Under the pieces are notes generated by a model. It did not search any database and was not told the origin of the DNA. It was given only the letters and a program-made list of their open reading frames with translations. Made by a program: the position numbers and the translations under genes. Shown here one piece after another: positions 9,468 to 17,572 of a stretch of 64,000 nt of DNA. This DNA is from Georgenia subflava (GTDB lineage Bacteria; Actinomycetota; Actinomycetes; Actinomycetales; Actinomycetaceae), in NCBI RefSeq assembly GCF_009193155.1, contig NZ_VUKD01000004.1, positions 186,001 through 250,000 of the forward strand, written 5' to 3'. Numbering within the stretch: the first letter of the stretch is position 1; each line of letters starts with the position of its first letter.

Positions 9468-9591
9468 CGTGCGGCTGGTACCGCGGCCCCGCGGCCGTCG
9501 TGCGGCTACTGCTGCGGCCCCGCGGCCCTCGTGCGGCTACTGCTGCTGCCCCGCGGCCCTCGTGCGGCTACTGCTGCTGCCCCGCGGCGTT
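9468..9591. repeat. 31-bp tandem repeat x4 spanning VOC gene 3' end
   Basis: Four units of 31 bp begin at 9468, 9499, 9530 and 9561. The core on the plus strand is CGTGCGGCTACTGCTG followed by CCCCGCGGC. The innermost unit includes the last codons and stop of the VOC gene (GQQQ then TAG on the minus strand), and later units carry extra copies of that stop region. The outermost unit is the most diverged. Confidence 0.85.
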
Positions 9592-9984
9592 GATCATCCA
9601 GGTGATGCCGAACTTGTCGACGAGCATGCCGAAGGTGTCGCCCCAGGGCGCCTTCTCGTACGGCATCGTGACCGTGCCGCCGTCGGACAGCTTGTCCCAG
9701 TAGCCTCGAAGCTCGGCCTCGTCGTCGCCGAAGATGGCCACCGAGTGGCTGCCTCCCTCCGAGTACTCCATGCCGCTCGGTGTGTCCGAGGCCATCAGCG
9801 TCATGCCGTTGTCGGTCTCGAGCTGCGAGTGCATGACCTTGTCGGCCTCGGCCGGGTCCTCGCTCGCCTGGAATTCGCTGAACGTGCTGACGTCCAGCGT
9901 TCCGCCGAGGACGCTCTGGTAGAACTCCATCGCCGCCCTGGCGTTGTCGCGGAACCCCAGGTAGGGGCTGAGTCGTGCGGGCAT
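9568..9984 (-). CDS. VOC/glyoxalase-fold protein (PhnB-like)
   Basis: A 138-aa single-domain protein of the vicinal oxygen chelate fold, DUF1428/PhnB-like branch. It opens RLSPYLGFRDNARAAMEFYQSVLGGTLDVSTF, has VMHSQLETDNGMTLMASD and SVAIFGDDEAELRGYWDKL, and ends PWGDTFGMLVDKFGITWMINAAG, all family landmarks. These are often annotated glyoxalase or 3-demethylubiquinone methyltransferase-like, but no activity is established for most. The C-terminal QQQ is followed by the tandem repeats described at its 3' end. It is transcribed alone. Confidence 0.9.
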   Translation of the reverse strand: MPARLSPYLGFRDNARAAMEFYQSVLGGTLDVSTFSEFQASEDPAEADKVMHSQLETDNGMTLMASDTPSGMEYSEGGSHSVAIFGDDEAELRGYWDKLSDGGTVTMPYEKAPWGDTFGMLVDKFGITWMINAAGQQQ

Positions 9985-10140
9985 CGGAACCTCCTTGTTC
10001 GGGGACGACCTGCGCGTTCATCTTTGCGCCTTGCCCGCTGCCGACGCCAGCCCCTTTCTGGCCTCCGGCAGCGCAGCCTGCGCTGGCCTCCGGCAGCGCG
10101 TCCTGCGGCTGACGACGATCCGCACGAGCCCGGACACGAC

Positions 10141-10172
10141 CGTGCGGCCGGTCCCCGCGGACCGGCCGCACG
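10141..10172 (-). terminator. strong hairpin after ABC exporter operon
   Basis: A perfect 14-bp stem (CGTGCGGCCGGTCC with its exact complement) closes on the 4-nt loop CCGC, 14 bp beyond the stop of the permease gene. No T-run. Confidence 0.75.
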
Positions 10173-10185
10173 TCGTGCTACCCGC

Positions 10186-11409
10186 TCAGGCCTCCAGCCG
10201 CATCGCCTGTCGCCAGGTCAGGGCGGTGCCACCCTGCATGACCGCGCGCTGGTAGATCCGCTCGCCCAGCCGCAGCAGCAGGTAGGCGACGACCGCGGTG
10301 ACGCCCAGGGACACGATCGGCTCCCACGCCGCCACGTCCTCGGACAGCAGCCGTACCGGCATGGCGACGGACGAGACCACCGGCACGTAGCTGGCCACGG
10401 CCAACGGCGTCCCGGTGGCGAAGAGCCCCACGAACAGCGCCACCATGATGACGGTGATGACCGGACCGGTGTTGGACTGCAGGTCCTCGCTGCGGCTGGC
10501 CAGCGAGCCGAGCACCGCCCACACCGCCGCCAGCGCCGTGAATCCGACCACGAAGAACGCGATGAACCACCCGGACGCGCCCAGGATCCACCCGATATCC
10601 GCGGCCACGTCCATGACGTTCACGGCCACCAGGGCGACGACGGCGTACAGCGCGATCTGGGCGAACGCGAGCAGCGAGTTGCCCAGCACCTTGCCGTAGA
10701 GCAGCTGACGGATCGGGATGGCGGTGGCGAGGATCTCCACCACGCGGTTCTGCTTCTCCTCGAGCACGGAGTTGGCGATGGTCATCCCGAAGACGATCGC
10801 CGCCATGTAGAACAGGAACGCGAACGCGAACCCGATGATCGAAGCCATCGTGGCGCGCCCGGCGTCGTCGTCGAGGAGCTCGGTGCTGACGGCGGAACCG
10901 GCGGTCAGCTCCTCGACGGTGAGGCCGGCGGCACCGGCGTTCTCCATCAGGGTCGCGTTCTCGACCTCCTCGGTCAGGGTGGTCGACAGGGCTGAGCTGA
11001 TCTCGCTGAGCCCGAGGAGGGTCCAGCCGTCGGGGCCCTCGAGCAGCGCGACGTCGGCGTCCTCGGCGAGCACGGCCTCTCGCGCCGCGTCCTCGGAGCC
11101 GACCTCCGAGATGGTCAGGGCGTCGCCGTCGGCCGTGATGGCCTCCTCGCCGGCGGCGACGATCTCCGCCGCGGCAGGGGTGGCCACGGCCACCGTGTGC
11201 TCGGTGGTGCGCCCGCTCATCCACGACGAGAAGACGACGCCGGCGGCGATCAGCACCAGGGTCAGCGCCGTGGAGAGCATGAAGTTCCGGTCCGTCAGCT
11301 TCACGATGATCTCGCGCGTCGCGACGACGAGCCACGGGTGACGGACCGAGGTCTCGACGCCCACGGTCGGGCTGCCGGTCGGGGTCGGGGTCGGGGCGGT
11401 GGTGGTCAT
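10186..11409 (-). CDS. ABC-2 type exporter permease, NatB-like
   Basis: A 407-aa membrane protein of the ABC-2/NatB type. The Thr/Pro-rich N-terminus leads to WLVVATREIIVKLTDRNFMLSTALTLVLIAAGVVF (helix 1), then a large extracytoplasmic domain of about 150 residues rich in Ala/Glu/Asp, then five or more helices from about residue 190 (ASIIGFAFAFLFYMAAIVFGMTIANSVLEEKQNRVVEILAT). The EEKQNRVVEILAT block is typical of NatB/YhaP Na+ or drug extruders. The start overlaps the ATPase stop by 4 bp. Together the two make one exporter; the substrate is unknown. Confidence 0.9.
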   Translation of the reverse strand: MTTTAPTPTPTGSPTVGVETSVRHPWLVVATREIIVKLTDRNFMLSTALTLVLIAAGVVFSSWMSGRTTEHTVAVATPAAAEIVAAGEEAITADGDALTISEVGSEDAAREAVLAEDADVALLEGPDGWTLLGLSEISSALSTTLTEEVENATLMENAGAAGLTVEELTAGSAVSTELLDDDAGRATMASIIGFAFAFLFYMAAIVFGMTIANSVLEEKQNRVVEILATAIPIRQLLYGKVLGNSLLAFAQIALYAVVALVAVNVMDVAADIGWILGASGWFIAFFVVGFTALAAVWAVLGSLASRSEDLQSNTGPVITVIMVALFVGLFATGTPLAVASYVPVVSSVAMPVRLLSEDVAAWEPIVSLGVTAVVAYLLLRLGERIYQRAVMQGGTALTWRQAMRLEA

Positions 11410-12299
11410 CGGGTGACCTCCCGGTAGATGTCGGACAGGGACGGCTCCAGCGGGGTGAACTCGGTGAGCCCGTGGCCCACGGCCCGGGAGAGCACCCGCT
11501 CGTGGGCGCCGTCGGCGAGCTCGACGACGGCGGTGGAGCCGTCGACGTCGAGGACCGTCACGCCCGGCTCGTCGCGCAGCCAGCCGGCGTCGGGCACGGT
11601 GGCGATCCGGTGGCGGCGCGGCCCGCGCGAGCGCAGCTCCTCGCTGGTCCCGGCGGCCATGACCTTGCCGTCGGAGAGGACCACGAGGGAGTCGCACAGC
11701 CGGTCGACGAGGTCGAGCTGGTGGCTGGAGAACAGGACCGGGACACCCTCGCGGAGCCGGTCGCGCAGCAGGTCCACCATCGAGTCGACCGCCACGGGGT
11801 CCAGCCCGGAGAAGGGCTCGTCCAGGACGAGGGCGGTGGGCCCGTGCAGCAGCGACGCCGCGATCTGCACCCGCTGCTGGTTGCCCAGCGACAGCGACTC
11901 GAGCTTGTCCTTGCCGCGTCCGCCGAGCCCGAAGCGCTCCAGCAGCCGGGCGGCCTCGGCGGCGGCGTCGGACCGGGTCATCCCGCGCAGCTGCCCGAGG
12001 TAGACGAGCTGGTCGAGGACGGGCTGCTTCGGGTAGAGGCCGCGCTCCTCGGGCATGTACCCGAAGCGGGAGCGGTCGTGCCCGGTGATCGGCCGGCCGC
12101 CCCACAGGACCGTGCCGGAGTGGATGACCAGCACGCCCATGATCATGCGCATGGTGGTGGTCTTCCCGGCACCGTTGGCCCCGACGAACCCGGTCATCTT
12201 GCCCGGCTCGACGACGAACGAGACGTCGTCGACGGCGGTCTTCTCCCCGAAGCGTCGGGTCAGGCCCCGGACCTCCAGGGCCGGTGGGGACTGCGGCAT
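11406..12299 (-). CDS. ABC exporter ATPase, NatA-like
   Basis: A 297-aa nucleotide-binding subunit. Walker A is GANGAGKTTTMRMIMG, the Q-loop region reads FGYMPEERGLYPKQPV, the signature is LSLGNQQRVQIAASL, Walker B is TALVLDEPFSGLDP and the switch His is in LFSSHQLDLVDRL. The C-terminal extension of about 80 residues (HRIATVPDAGWLRDEPGVTVLDVDG) is found in NatA/YhaQ-type ATPases. It lies upstream of, and overlaps, the permease gene. The two-component system immediately upstream on the same strand may control it, since such pairs often regulate neighbouring ABC exporters. Confidence 0.93.
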   Translation of the reverse strand: MPQSPPALEVRGLTRRFGEKTAVDDVSFVVEPGKMTGFVGANGAGKTTTMRMIMGVLVIHSGTVLWGGRPITGHDRSRFGYMPEERGLYPKQPVLDQLVYLGQLRGMTRSDAAAEAARLLERFGLGGRGKDKLESLSLGNQQRVQIAASLLHGPTALVLDEPFSGLDPVAVDSMVDLLRDRLREGVPVLFSSHQLDLVDRLCDSLVVLSDGKVMAAGTSEELRSRGPRRHRIATVPDAGWLRDEPGVTVLDVDGSTAVVELADGAHERVLSRAVGHGLTEFTPLEPSLSDIYREVTR

Positions 12300-12330
12300 G
12301 TGCTCTCACGTCCTTGTCGATGGTTCGGAC

Positions 12331-12354
12331 CCGCGGGGACCGTGGCCCCCGCGG
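12331..12354 (-). terminator. hairpin between two-component system and ABC operon
   Basis: CCGCGGGG (12331..12338) pairs exactly with CCCCGCGG (12347..12354) over an 8-nt loop, downstream of the response regulator stop and just before the ATPase start. It may separate the two operons. Confidence 0.5.
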
Positions 12355-12480
12355 CCGCCGGGCGGCCCTCCTCCGACCGGCTGCCTCGAGCCTATGAAGG
12401 GGCACGACGGCGTCACATCGGCCGGGCGGTTGATCCTGGCGGCTCCGTCCTGCGGGGGAGGCCCTTGTGGGGGAGGCCGT

Positions 12481-13332
12481 TCAGGCTCGGCCGGCCAGGC
12501 CGGTGCGGTAGGCGAAGACCACTGCCTGGACCCGGTCGCGCGCACCGATCTTCGTGAGGATGTGCGAGACGTGCGTCTTGACGGTCGCCTCCCCGACGAA
12601 GAGCTCGCTCGCGATCTCGGCGTTCGAGCGGCCGTCGGCGAGCAGCACGAGGACCTCGCGCTCGCGGGCCGTCAGCGGGTCGACCATCGGCGCAGGGCCG
12701 GCCGGTCGGGCGGTCCCCGGCGACGGCGCGTGCGATGGGGATCCGGCCGGAGCACCCGACGCCGGTGTGGCGGGGCTGCCGCCGGTCGGGCCACCCGCGC
12801 TGGTCCCCCAGGCGGCGCCCGACGTGGCCGAGCTGCCGGCGGTAACCGCCGAGCCGCCCGAGGTGCCGATCGCCGAGCCGCCGGCCGCACCGGCGGCGCC
12901 GGCCGTCCCCTCGGCCACGAGGCGGGCGATGACCTTGACCGTGACCTCCGGCGAGAGCAGCGCGTGCCCGCCGGCCACCGCCCGGATGGCGGCGACGAGG
13001 TCGTCCGGGTCGGCGTTCTTGAGCAGGAAGCCGCTCGCCCCGGCGGCCAGGCCGGCGAAGAGGTAGTCCTCGCGGTCGAAGGTGGTCAGGATGATGACCT
13101 TGGCGAGGTCCGCCTCGACGACGCGCTGCGTGGCGGCGATCCCGTCGAGCACCGGCATCTGCACGTCCATCAGCACGACGTCGGCGCCGACCTCGGTGAG
13201 CAGGTCCAGCGCCTGTGCGCCGTCGGCGGCCTGCCCGACGACCTCGATGTCGTCCTCGACCGACAGCACCATCGCGAATCCGGAGCGGACGAGCGCCTGG
13301 TCGTCGACGATGAGCACTCGGACGGGGTTCAT
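12481..13332 (-). CDS. NarL/LuxR-type response regulator with long linker
   Basis: A 283-aa DNA-binding response regulator, about 65 residues longer than the usual 215-220. The receiver domain (residues 3-120) has Asp10/Asp11, phosphoacceptor Asp56 in VVLMDVQMPVLDG, the LTTFDRED switch region and Lys in FLLKNADP. The C-terminal LuxR helix-turn-helix reads LTAREREVLVLLADGRSNAEIASELFVGEATVKTHV. Between them lies an unusual low-complexity Gly/Ala/Ser/Thr/Pro linker of about 75 residues (GTAGAAGAAGGSAIGTSGGS and onward). The start overlaps the kinase stop (ATGA). The kinase upstream is its partner. Confidence 0.93.
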   Translation of the reverse strand: MNPVRVLIVDDQALVRSGFAMVLSVEDDIEVVGQAADGAQALDLLTEVGADVVLMDVQMPVLDGIAATQRVVEADLAKVIILTTFDREDYLFAGLAAGASGFLLKNADPDDLVAAIRAVAGGHALLSPEVTVKVIARLVAEGTAGAAGAAGGSAIGTSGGSAVTAGSSATSGAAWGTSAGGPTGGSPATPASGAPAGSPSHAPSPGTARPAGPAPMVDPLTAREREVLVLLADGRSNAEIASELFVGEATVKTHVSHILTKIGARDRVQAVVFAYRTGLAGRA

Positions 13333-14720
13333 GCGGTCTCCCTCTCGAGGGCGCGGACGGTGAAGCGGGCGCGCACCCGCCAGCCGGTGCCGGTGCGGCG
13401 CGGACCGATCTCCGCCTCGCCGCCGTGCAGCGCCACCCGCTCGGAGACGCCGCGCAGCCCGAAGCCGGTACCTGCGGTGCCCGGCCGCGGCCGGCCGTCG
13501 TCGACCACCTCGACCTCGACCCACCGAGACGGCTGCGGCGAACCGGCGTCCGCGGTGGAGGCGGTCGTGCCGGTTCGCACCGTGACCGACGCGCTGGTCG
13601 CCGTGGAGTGCCGGACGACGTTCGTGAGCGACTCCTGCACACAGCGGTAGATCGACAGGGCCAGCGGCTCCGTCACCCGCTCGAGGTCGTCGGGGTGCTC
13701 CTCGTGGAGGGTGAGGTGGACGTCCAGGCCGCGCTCGCGGTGGTGGCGGGCGAGGTCGGCCAGGTCGGCGAGGCCGGGCTCGGGCGCGCGGTCCTCCCCG
13801 CCGGTGCGACCGAGCGACGTCTCGCTGCGCAGCACCCCCAGGAGCGAGCGCATCTCGCCGACGGCCTCGCGGCTGGCGGACTCGATCGTGCGCAGCGCCC
13901 CCTCGGCCGCCTCCGGTTTCCTCGGGAGGACCTTGCGGGCCGCCCCGGCCTGCACGCCGATCACCGAGACGTGGTGGGCGACGACGTCGTGGAGCTCGCG
14001 GGCGATCCGCAGACGCTCGTCGACGACGGCGCGCCGCGCGAGCTCGTCCGCCTGGTCGGAGATCTGCTCCGCCTGCTCCGCCAGCCGCACGCGCTGCAGC
14101 GCGCCGCGCCAGGAGCTGCGCCCGATGAGGATGGCGCCGCCGAAGTAGGCGAGGTTGATCAGGGCCGTGAACAGCACCGCCGCGGCGAACTGGGGGACCG
14201 GGCCGGCCGGGTCGGCGTTCATGAACTGGTCGGCGCCGCTGCTGATGGTGTACATGACGACGAGCCACAGCGCCATGGTCAGCAGGACGACGCCGATGGC
14301 GATCCACAGCAGGCGGCGGTCCCGGGCCCAGGCGACCGCGGCGTACAGCGCCGCGAAGTAGGCGGCCTGGAACATCAGCGACGTGCTCGCCTCGGGGCTG
14401 ACGTAGGACAGGCCGAGGAAGAGTCCCGAGGACACCACGAGGACCAGGACCGGTCGGCGACGGCGCAGGGCGAGCGGCGCGACCATGAGGGCCACTGCCA
14501 CGTACGCCCGCCACGCCTCCTCGCCCTCGATGCGTGCGCCCATCGACTTCGTCAGCACGACGGAGACGATGGCGACGGCGACCAGGCCCACCGCGGCGAT
14601 GACGTCGTCGCGCTGCTGGCGGGCGGTGGGGGCCGGCCGTTCCCAGAGCGGGTCGAGGGGGTCGTTGAGCCACGCGGTCAGGCGCGTCGCCAGCGGTGCG
14701 CGGGCAGGCTCGGTCGACAT
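13329..14720 (-). CDS. NarL-type sensor histidine kinase (HisKA_3)
   Basis: A 463-aa membrane sensor kinase. There are about six helices between residues 40 and 200 and no obvious extracellular sensing domain, so it probably senses within the membrane like DesK-type kinases. The dimerisation/phosphotransfer helix is RLRIARELHDVVAHHVSVIG with His244. The HATPase_c domain has ESLTNVVRHSTATSASV (N box), VVDDGRPRP and GTGFGLRGVSERV. Between the N and G1 boxes is a 20-residue insertion of Thr/Ala/Ser. ATG 14720 is chosen because it begins the well-conserved part; the 3' end overlaps the response regulator. Confidence 0.93.
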   Translation of the reverse strand: MSTEPARAPLATRLTAWLNDPLDPLWERPAPTARQQRDDVIAAVGLVAVAIVSVVLTKSMGARIEGEEAWRAYVAVALMVAPLALRRRRPVLVLVVSSGLFLGLSYVSPEASTSLMFQAAYFAALYAAVAWARDRRLLWIAIGVVLLTMALWLVVMYTISSGADQFMNADPAGPVPQFAAAVLFTALINLAYFGGAILIGRSSWRGALQRVRLAEQAEQISDQADELARRAVVDERLRIARELHDVVAHHVSVIGVQAGAARKVLPRKPEAAEGALRTIESASREAVGEMRSLLGVLRSETSLGRTGGEDRAPEPGLADLADLARHHRERGLDVHLTLHEEHPDDLERVTEPLALSIYRCVQESLTNVVRHSTATSASVTVRTGTTASTADAGSPQPSRWVEVEVVDDGRPRPGTAGTGFGLRGVSERVALHGGEAEIGPRRTGTGWRVRARFTVRALERETA

Positions 14721-14819
14721 GGTGACCCAGCCTAGTTGTGGCACCGGCGGGTCACGTCCGTCGCGAGGTGGACGACCTGAGAGGGAGAGCCGCCCGGTGC
14801 GGCTCCGCGGCGACCGCGC

Positions 14820-14869
14820 CACGACACGACGACCGCTACTGGTGCACCAGTAGCGGTCGTCGTGTCGTG
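14820..14869. repeat. perfect 50-bp palindrome
   Basis: A 25-bp arm beginning CACGACACGACGACC and ending GGTG at 14844 is followed with no spacer by its exact reverse complement (CACCAGTAGCGG onward) to 14869. It sits between the start of the kinase gene and the end of the SRPBCC gene. It could be a terminator of the ArsR/SRPBCC operon, a cruciform, or a protein-binding site. Confidence 0.95.
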
Positions 14870-14905
14870 CAGCGGTGGGTCCGGGGGAGGGGAGCCCCGA
14901 CCCGG

Positions 14906-15388
14906 TCAGGCCGCGACCGTCTTGCCGAGCAGCTCCTCGAGACGCTCGTACCCGTCGCCCATGCCCTCCTCCATGCCGGACTGCGCCATGCCGTCGCGGG
15001 CCTCCACGCTCGGGTAGACGGAGTGGCCGACGATCTTGCAGCGGCCGTCGCCCAGGTCGTGGAAGGTCATCGACTCGATGCTGACGACGTCAGGGTAGCC
15101 GTGGAACTCGAACGTCTGGATGGCGAACTCGTTCTCGCGGACGGTGTGGAAGACGCCGCTGAACTCGTAGGACTCGCCGTCGCGCGTGTGGGTGTAGCGG
15201 TAGCTGCCCCCGGTGCTGAAGTCGTAGTGGTCGACCGACATCTCCATGCCGCGCGGGCCGAGCCACTGACCGATGAGGGCCGGGTCGGCATGGGCGCGGA
15301 AGACGTCGGCGACCGGGAAGTCGAACTCCCGCTCGTAGTCGATGAAGGGCAGGCCCTCCGGGACGGTGACGTTCAGTGCGTTGCTCAT
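14906..15388 (-). CDS. SRPBCC/AHSA1-like domain protein
   Basis: A 160-aa START/Bet v1-fold protein of the activator-of-Hsp90-homology-1 (AHSA1/SRPBCC) group. It opens with EREFDFPVADVFRAHADPALIGQWLGPRGMEMSVDHYDFSTGGSYRYTHTRDGESYEFSGVFHTV, the standard core, and ends MEEGMGDGYERLEELLGK. The fold has a hydrophobic cavity that binds a small ligand. The gene starts 2 bp after the ArsR stop, so it is the second gene of an ArsR-SRPBCC operon, a very common pairing whose physiological ligand is usually unknown. ATG 15388 follows GGAG. Confidence 0.92.
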   Translation of the reverse strand: MSNALNVTVPEGLPFIDYEREFDFPVADVFRAHADPALIGQWLGPRGMEMSVDHYDFSTGGSYRYTHTRDGESYEFSGVFHTVRENEFAIQTFEFHGYPDVVSIESMTFHDLGDGRCKIVGHSVYPSVEARDGMAQSGMEEGMGDGYERLEELLGKTVAA

Positions 15389-15390
15389 GA

Positions 15391-15741
15391 TCACTCCTTC
15401 GGGATGTGCTTGGTGCTGTTCTCCAGCACGGCGTCGAGAGTGCGGAACTGTGCCTCGCGGACCAACCGGTAGCGGTCGATCCACGCGGTGAGGGCCTCCA
15501 GCCGTGCGGGGTTCAGGTGGACGGGCCGCCGCTGCGCGTCGCGCGTGCGCGTGACGAGCCCGGCGTGCTCGAGGACCTGGATGTGCTTCGAGATCGCCTG
15601 CTTGCTGATCTCGAAGGGTTCGGCGAGCTCGTTGACGGTTGCCGACCCCCGGCTGAGCCGGGCGACGATGCGGCGGCGCGCCGGGTCGGCCAGGGCCATG
15701 AAGGCCCGGTCGAGCAGCTCGTCGTCGAAGGATCGGTCCAC
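15391..15741 (-). CDS. ArsR-family winged-helix repressor
   Basis: A 116-119 aa repressor. RAFMALADPARRRIVARLSRGSATVNELAEPFEISKQAISKHIQVLEHAGLVTRTRDAQRRPVHLNPARLEALTAWIDRYR is the canonical ArsR winged helix with its recognition helix at SKQAISKHIQVL. No metal-binding Cys cluster is present, so metal sensing is unlikely; this is the SRPBCC-associated branch. GTG 15741 is spaced correctly from AAGG; TTG 15750 is an alternative. Just upstream, TTGATCAA (15759..15766) and TCAA-N8-TTGA could be its operator. It likely represses itself and the SRPBCC gene. Confidence 0.9.
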   Translation of the reverse strand: MDRSFDDELLDRAFMALADPARRRIVARLSRGSATVNELAEPFEISKQAISKHIQVLEHAGLVTRTRDAQRRPVHLNPARLEALTAWIDRYRLVREAQFRTLDAVLENSTKHIPKE

Positions 15742-15980
15742 CGTTATCAACCTTCGCCTTGATCAACCATGTGATTGACAACCAGAATGCTCCAGGCGTC
15801 GTGCTGTGTCAAGGACCCCCGCGCCAACCCGCCGTCGGCCAGCATCGGTGAGGAAACGGTGCGGCTATCGCACCGATCTCTCACCAATAACGGGCAGGCA
15901 GGCGAGTGTCTGAGGTCGTCGTCCTGGCAGTGCACGGCGCCGGGCTCTGGGACGAGCAGGGCGACGGCGATCGCCGTCCG

Positions 15981-17285
15981 TCAGGAGGTCGCCTGGCGAA
16001 CCGCGACGTCGATGGCCATCGCGGCCGTCCAGCTGAACTTCCGGGTGCCGTGCGGAGCCCCCGTGGCCGGGTCGACGTACTCCGGGAAGTCGTGCTCGAG
16101 CGCCAGGTCGCGCAGGTTCTGCTCGAGCCGGTCGGCGGTGCCGGGCTCCCCGTGCAGCCGCAGCCCGTGCGCGACCAGCCACGTCATGTTGAACCACGCC
16201 GGCCCGCGCCAGTACTGTCCGGCGTCGAAGTCCGCCGCGGTGACGTCGTAGCTGGGCACCATCAGCGCGCCGCCGCCGAGGAACCGCGGGCCGAGCGCCG
16301 TCGCCACGAGCGTCGTCGCGCGGGGCAGCCGGGGCAGCAGCAGCGGTGTGAGGCCGGAGACCGTCGCCCTCCGCACGAGCGCACCGGTCGTGACGTCCCG
16401 CGCGACGTGCAGCCCGAGGGCCGGCTCGAACAGCGCGTCCAGCGCGTCCGTCACCTCCTCGTGGTGCTCCCGGTGCGGTCCCGGGTCCGCACCGACGACC
16501 CTCGCGAGCTCGGCGAGCGCCAGCTCCGAACGTGCGAGCAGCGTGTTGACGGTGGGGTCCTCCAGGAGGAACGGCAGATCGTCCCGGTCCTGGCAGTCGC
16601 CGTCCCGGTACTGCTCCGCGAGCCAGAAGAACCGGCCGTACTCCTTCGCGCTGGGGCGTTCGCCGGCGGAGGCGTGACGCAGGTCCAGCCGGTCGACCTT
16701 GTGCCGGGGCGTGTCGGGGAGCCGGGCGAGCGCCTCGTCCCACAGCGGGGAGTTGTCCATTCCCGACTCCCACGGGTGCACCACGCACGCGAGCGGGCTC
16801 CTCCCGAGAGTGCGGCGACCCGTCAGGTAGTCGTGCCACGCCACCAGCGGTGGGTAGACCCGTCGGGCGAAGTCGGCCGCCCGGTCGGCGTCGGGATCGG
16901 CGCGGTACACCTCCCACGCCGCCCACGCGTGGTTCGGGGGCTGCACCAGCCCTGCGGTCGGTACCGACGGCGTCCCGGGCAGCTCGTCGGAGCGCCAGAA
17001 CGTGGCACCGGGTGCGTAGTCGTCGTCGCGCCGGGGGTCGTAGACGATCTGCGGGATGCGGCCGTCCGCCCACTGCCCGGCCAGCAGCGACTCGAGCTCC
17101 TGCTCCGCCCGCTCCGGGGAGCGGTGCCGCAGCCCCATCGCGATGAAGGCCGAGTCCCAGCTCCACTGGTGCGGGTACAGCCCGGTGGCGGGCAGGGTGT
17201 GGGAGCCGGTCCAGTTCCGGTCGAGGACGGCGACGGCGGCACGCACCACGGCGTCGGCGTCCGGACGCCCGCTCACGACGACCAC
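15981..17285 (-). CDS. GH63-like (alpha/alpha)6 glycoside hydrolase, first copy
   Basis: A roughly 434-aa cytoplasmic glycosidase of the GH63/trehalase-like (alpha/alpha)6 barrel group, which also includes mannosylglycerate and glucosylglycerate hydrolases. Landmarks are TGLYPHQWSWDSAFIAMGL, ADGRIPQIVYD, VVHPWESGMDNSP (catalytic region), YWRGPAWFNMTWLVAHGL and DFPEYVDPATGAPHGTRKFSWTAA. The frame stays open over the upstream 45-bp repeats, but these look untranslated; GTG 17285 or GTG 17276 is the likely start and neither has a clear ribosome site. No signal peptide. It is divergent from the SGNH esterase gene and shares the locus with a second GH63-like enzyme. Confidence 0.82.
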   Translation of the reverse strand: MVVVSGRPDADAVVRAAVAVLDRNWTGSHTLPATGLYPHQWSWDSAFIAMGLRHRSPERAEQELESLLAGQWADGRIPQIVYDPRRDDDYAPGATFWRSDELPGTPSVPTAGLVQPPNHAWAAWEVYRADPDADRAADFARRVYPPLVAWHDYLTGRRTLGRSPLACVVHPWESGMDNSPLWDEALARLPDTPRHKVDRLDLRHASAGERPSAKEYGRFFWLAEQYRDGDCQDRDDLPFLLEDPTVNTLLARSELALAELARVVGADPGPHREHHEEVTDALDALFEPALGLHVARDVTTGALVRRATVSGLTPLLLPRLPRATTLVATALGPRFLGGGALMVPSYDVTAADFDAGQYWRGPAWFNMTWLVAHGLRLHGEPGTADRLEQNLRDLALEHDFPEYVDPATGAPHGTRKFSWTAAMAIDVAVRQATS

Positions 17286-17296
17286 CGCCGCCCGGC

Positions 17297-17431
17297 GAGC
17301 ATCCCGCGGGAGCGCCGCGCTCCGAGCCGAGGCCCGGCGCGGAGCATCCCGCGGGAGCGTCGCGCTCCGAGCCGAGGCCCGGCGCGGAGCATCCCGCGGG
17401 AGCGCCGCGCTCCGAGCCGAGGCCCGGCGCC
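17297..17431. repeat. 45-bp tandem repeat x3 upstream of GH63-like gene
   Basis: Three units of 45 bp start at 17297, 17342 and 17387, differing by about one base in the core. Each unit begins GAGCATCCCGCGGGAGCG and includes the hairpin GGAGCG-NCG-CGCTCC. The array lies in the roughly 290-bp space between divergent genes, so it is placed in their promoter region. Confidence 0.9.
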
Positions 17432-17572
17432 CGACGTGGCCGGGAGAGAACCGCCGCACCGCCCGCGGGTCGCCTGGTGGGCCGGGCCGGGGTCCCGAAG
17501 CGCCCCAGGCGGTGCCCCGGTCGGGCCGTAGACTGGCCGCCCCGTCCTGACCGAGCCACCGAGGAGCCCGGG

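Noticed and set aside
15759-15778. TTGATCAA and TCAA-N8-TTGA as a firm ArsR operator
   Set aside because: Suggestive only; short arms near a gene start occur often, so it is mentioned under the ArsR gene but not listed as a site.
17297-17431. 45-bp repeats considered as a CRISPR array
   Set aside because: Units are directly tandem without unique spacers and no cas genes are present.
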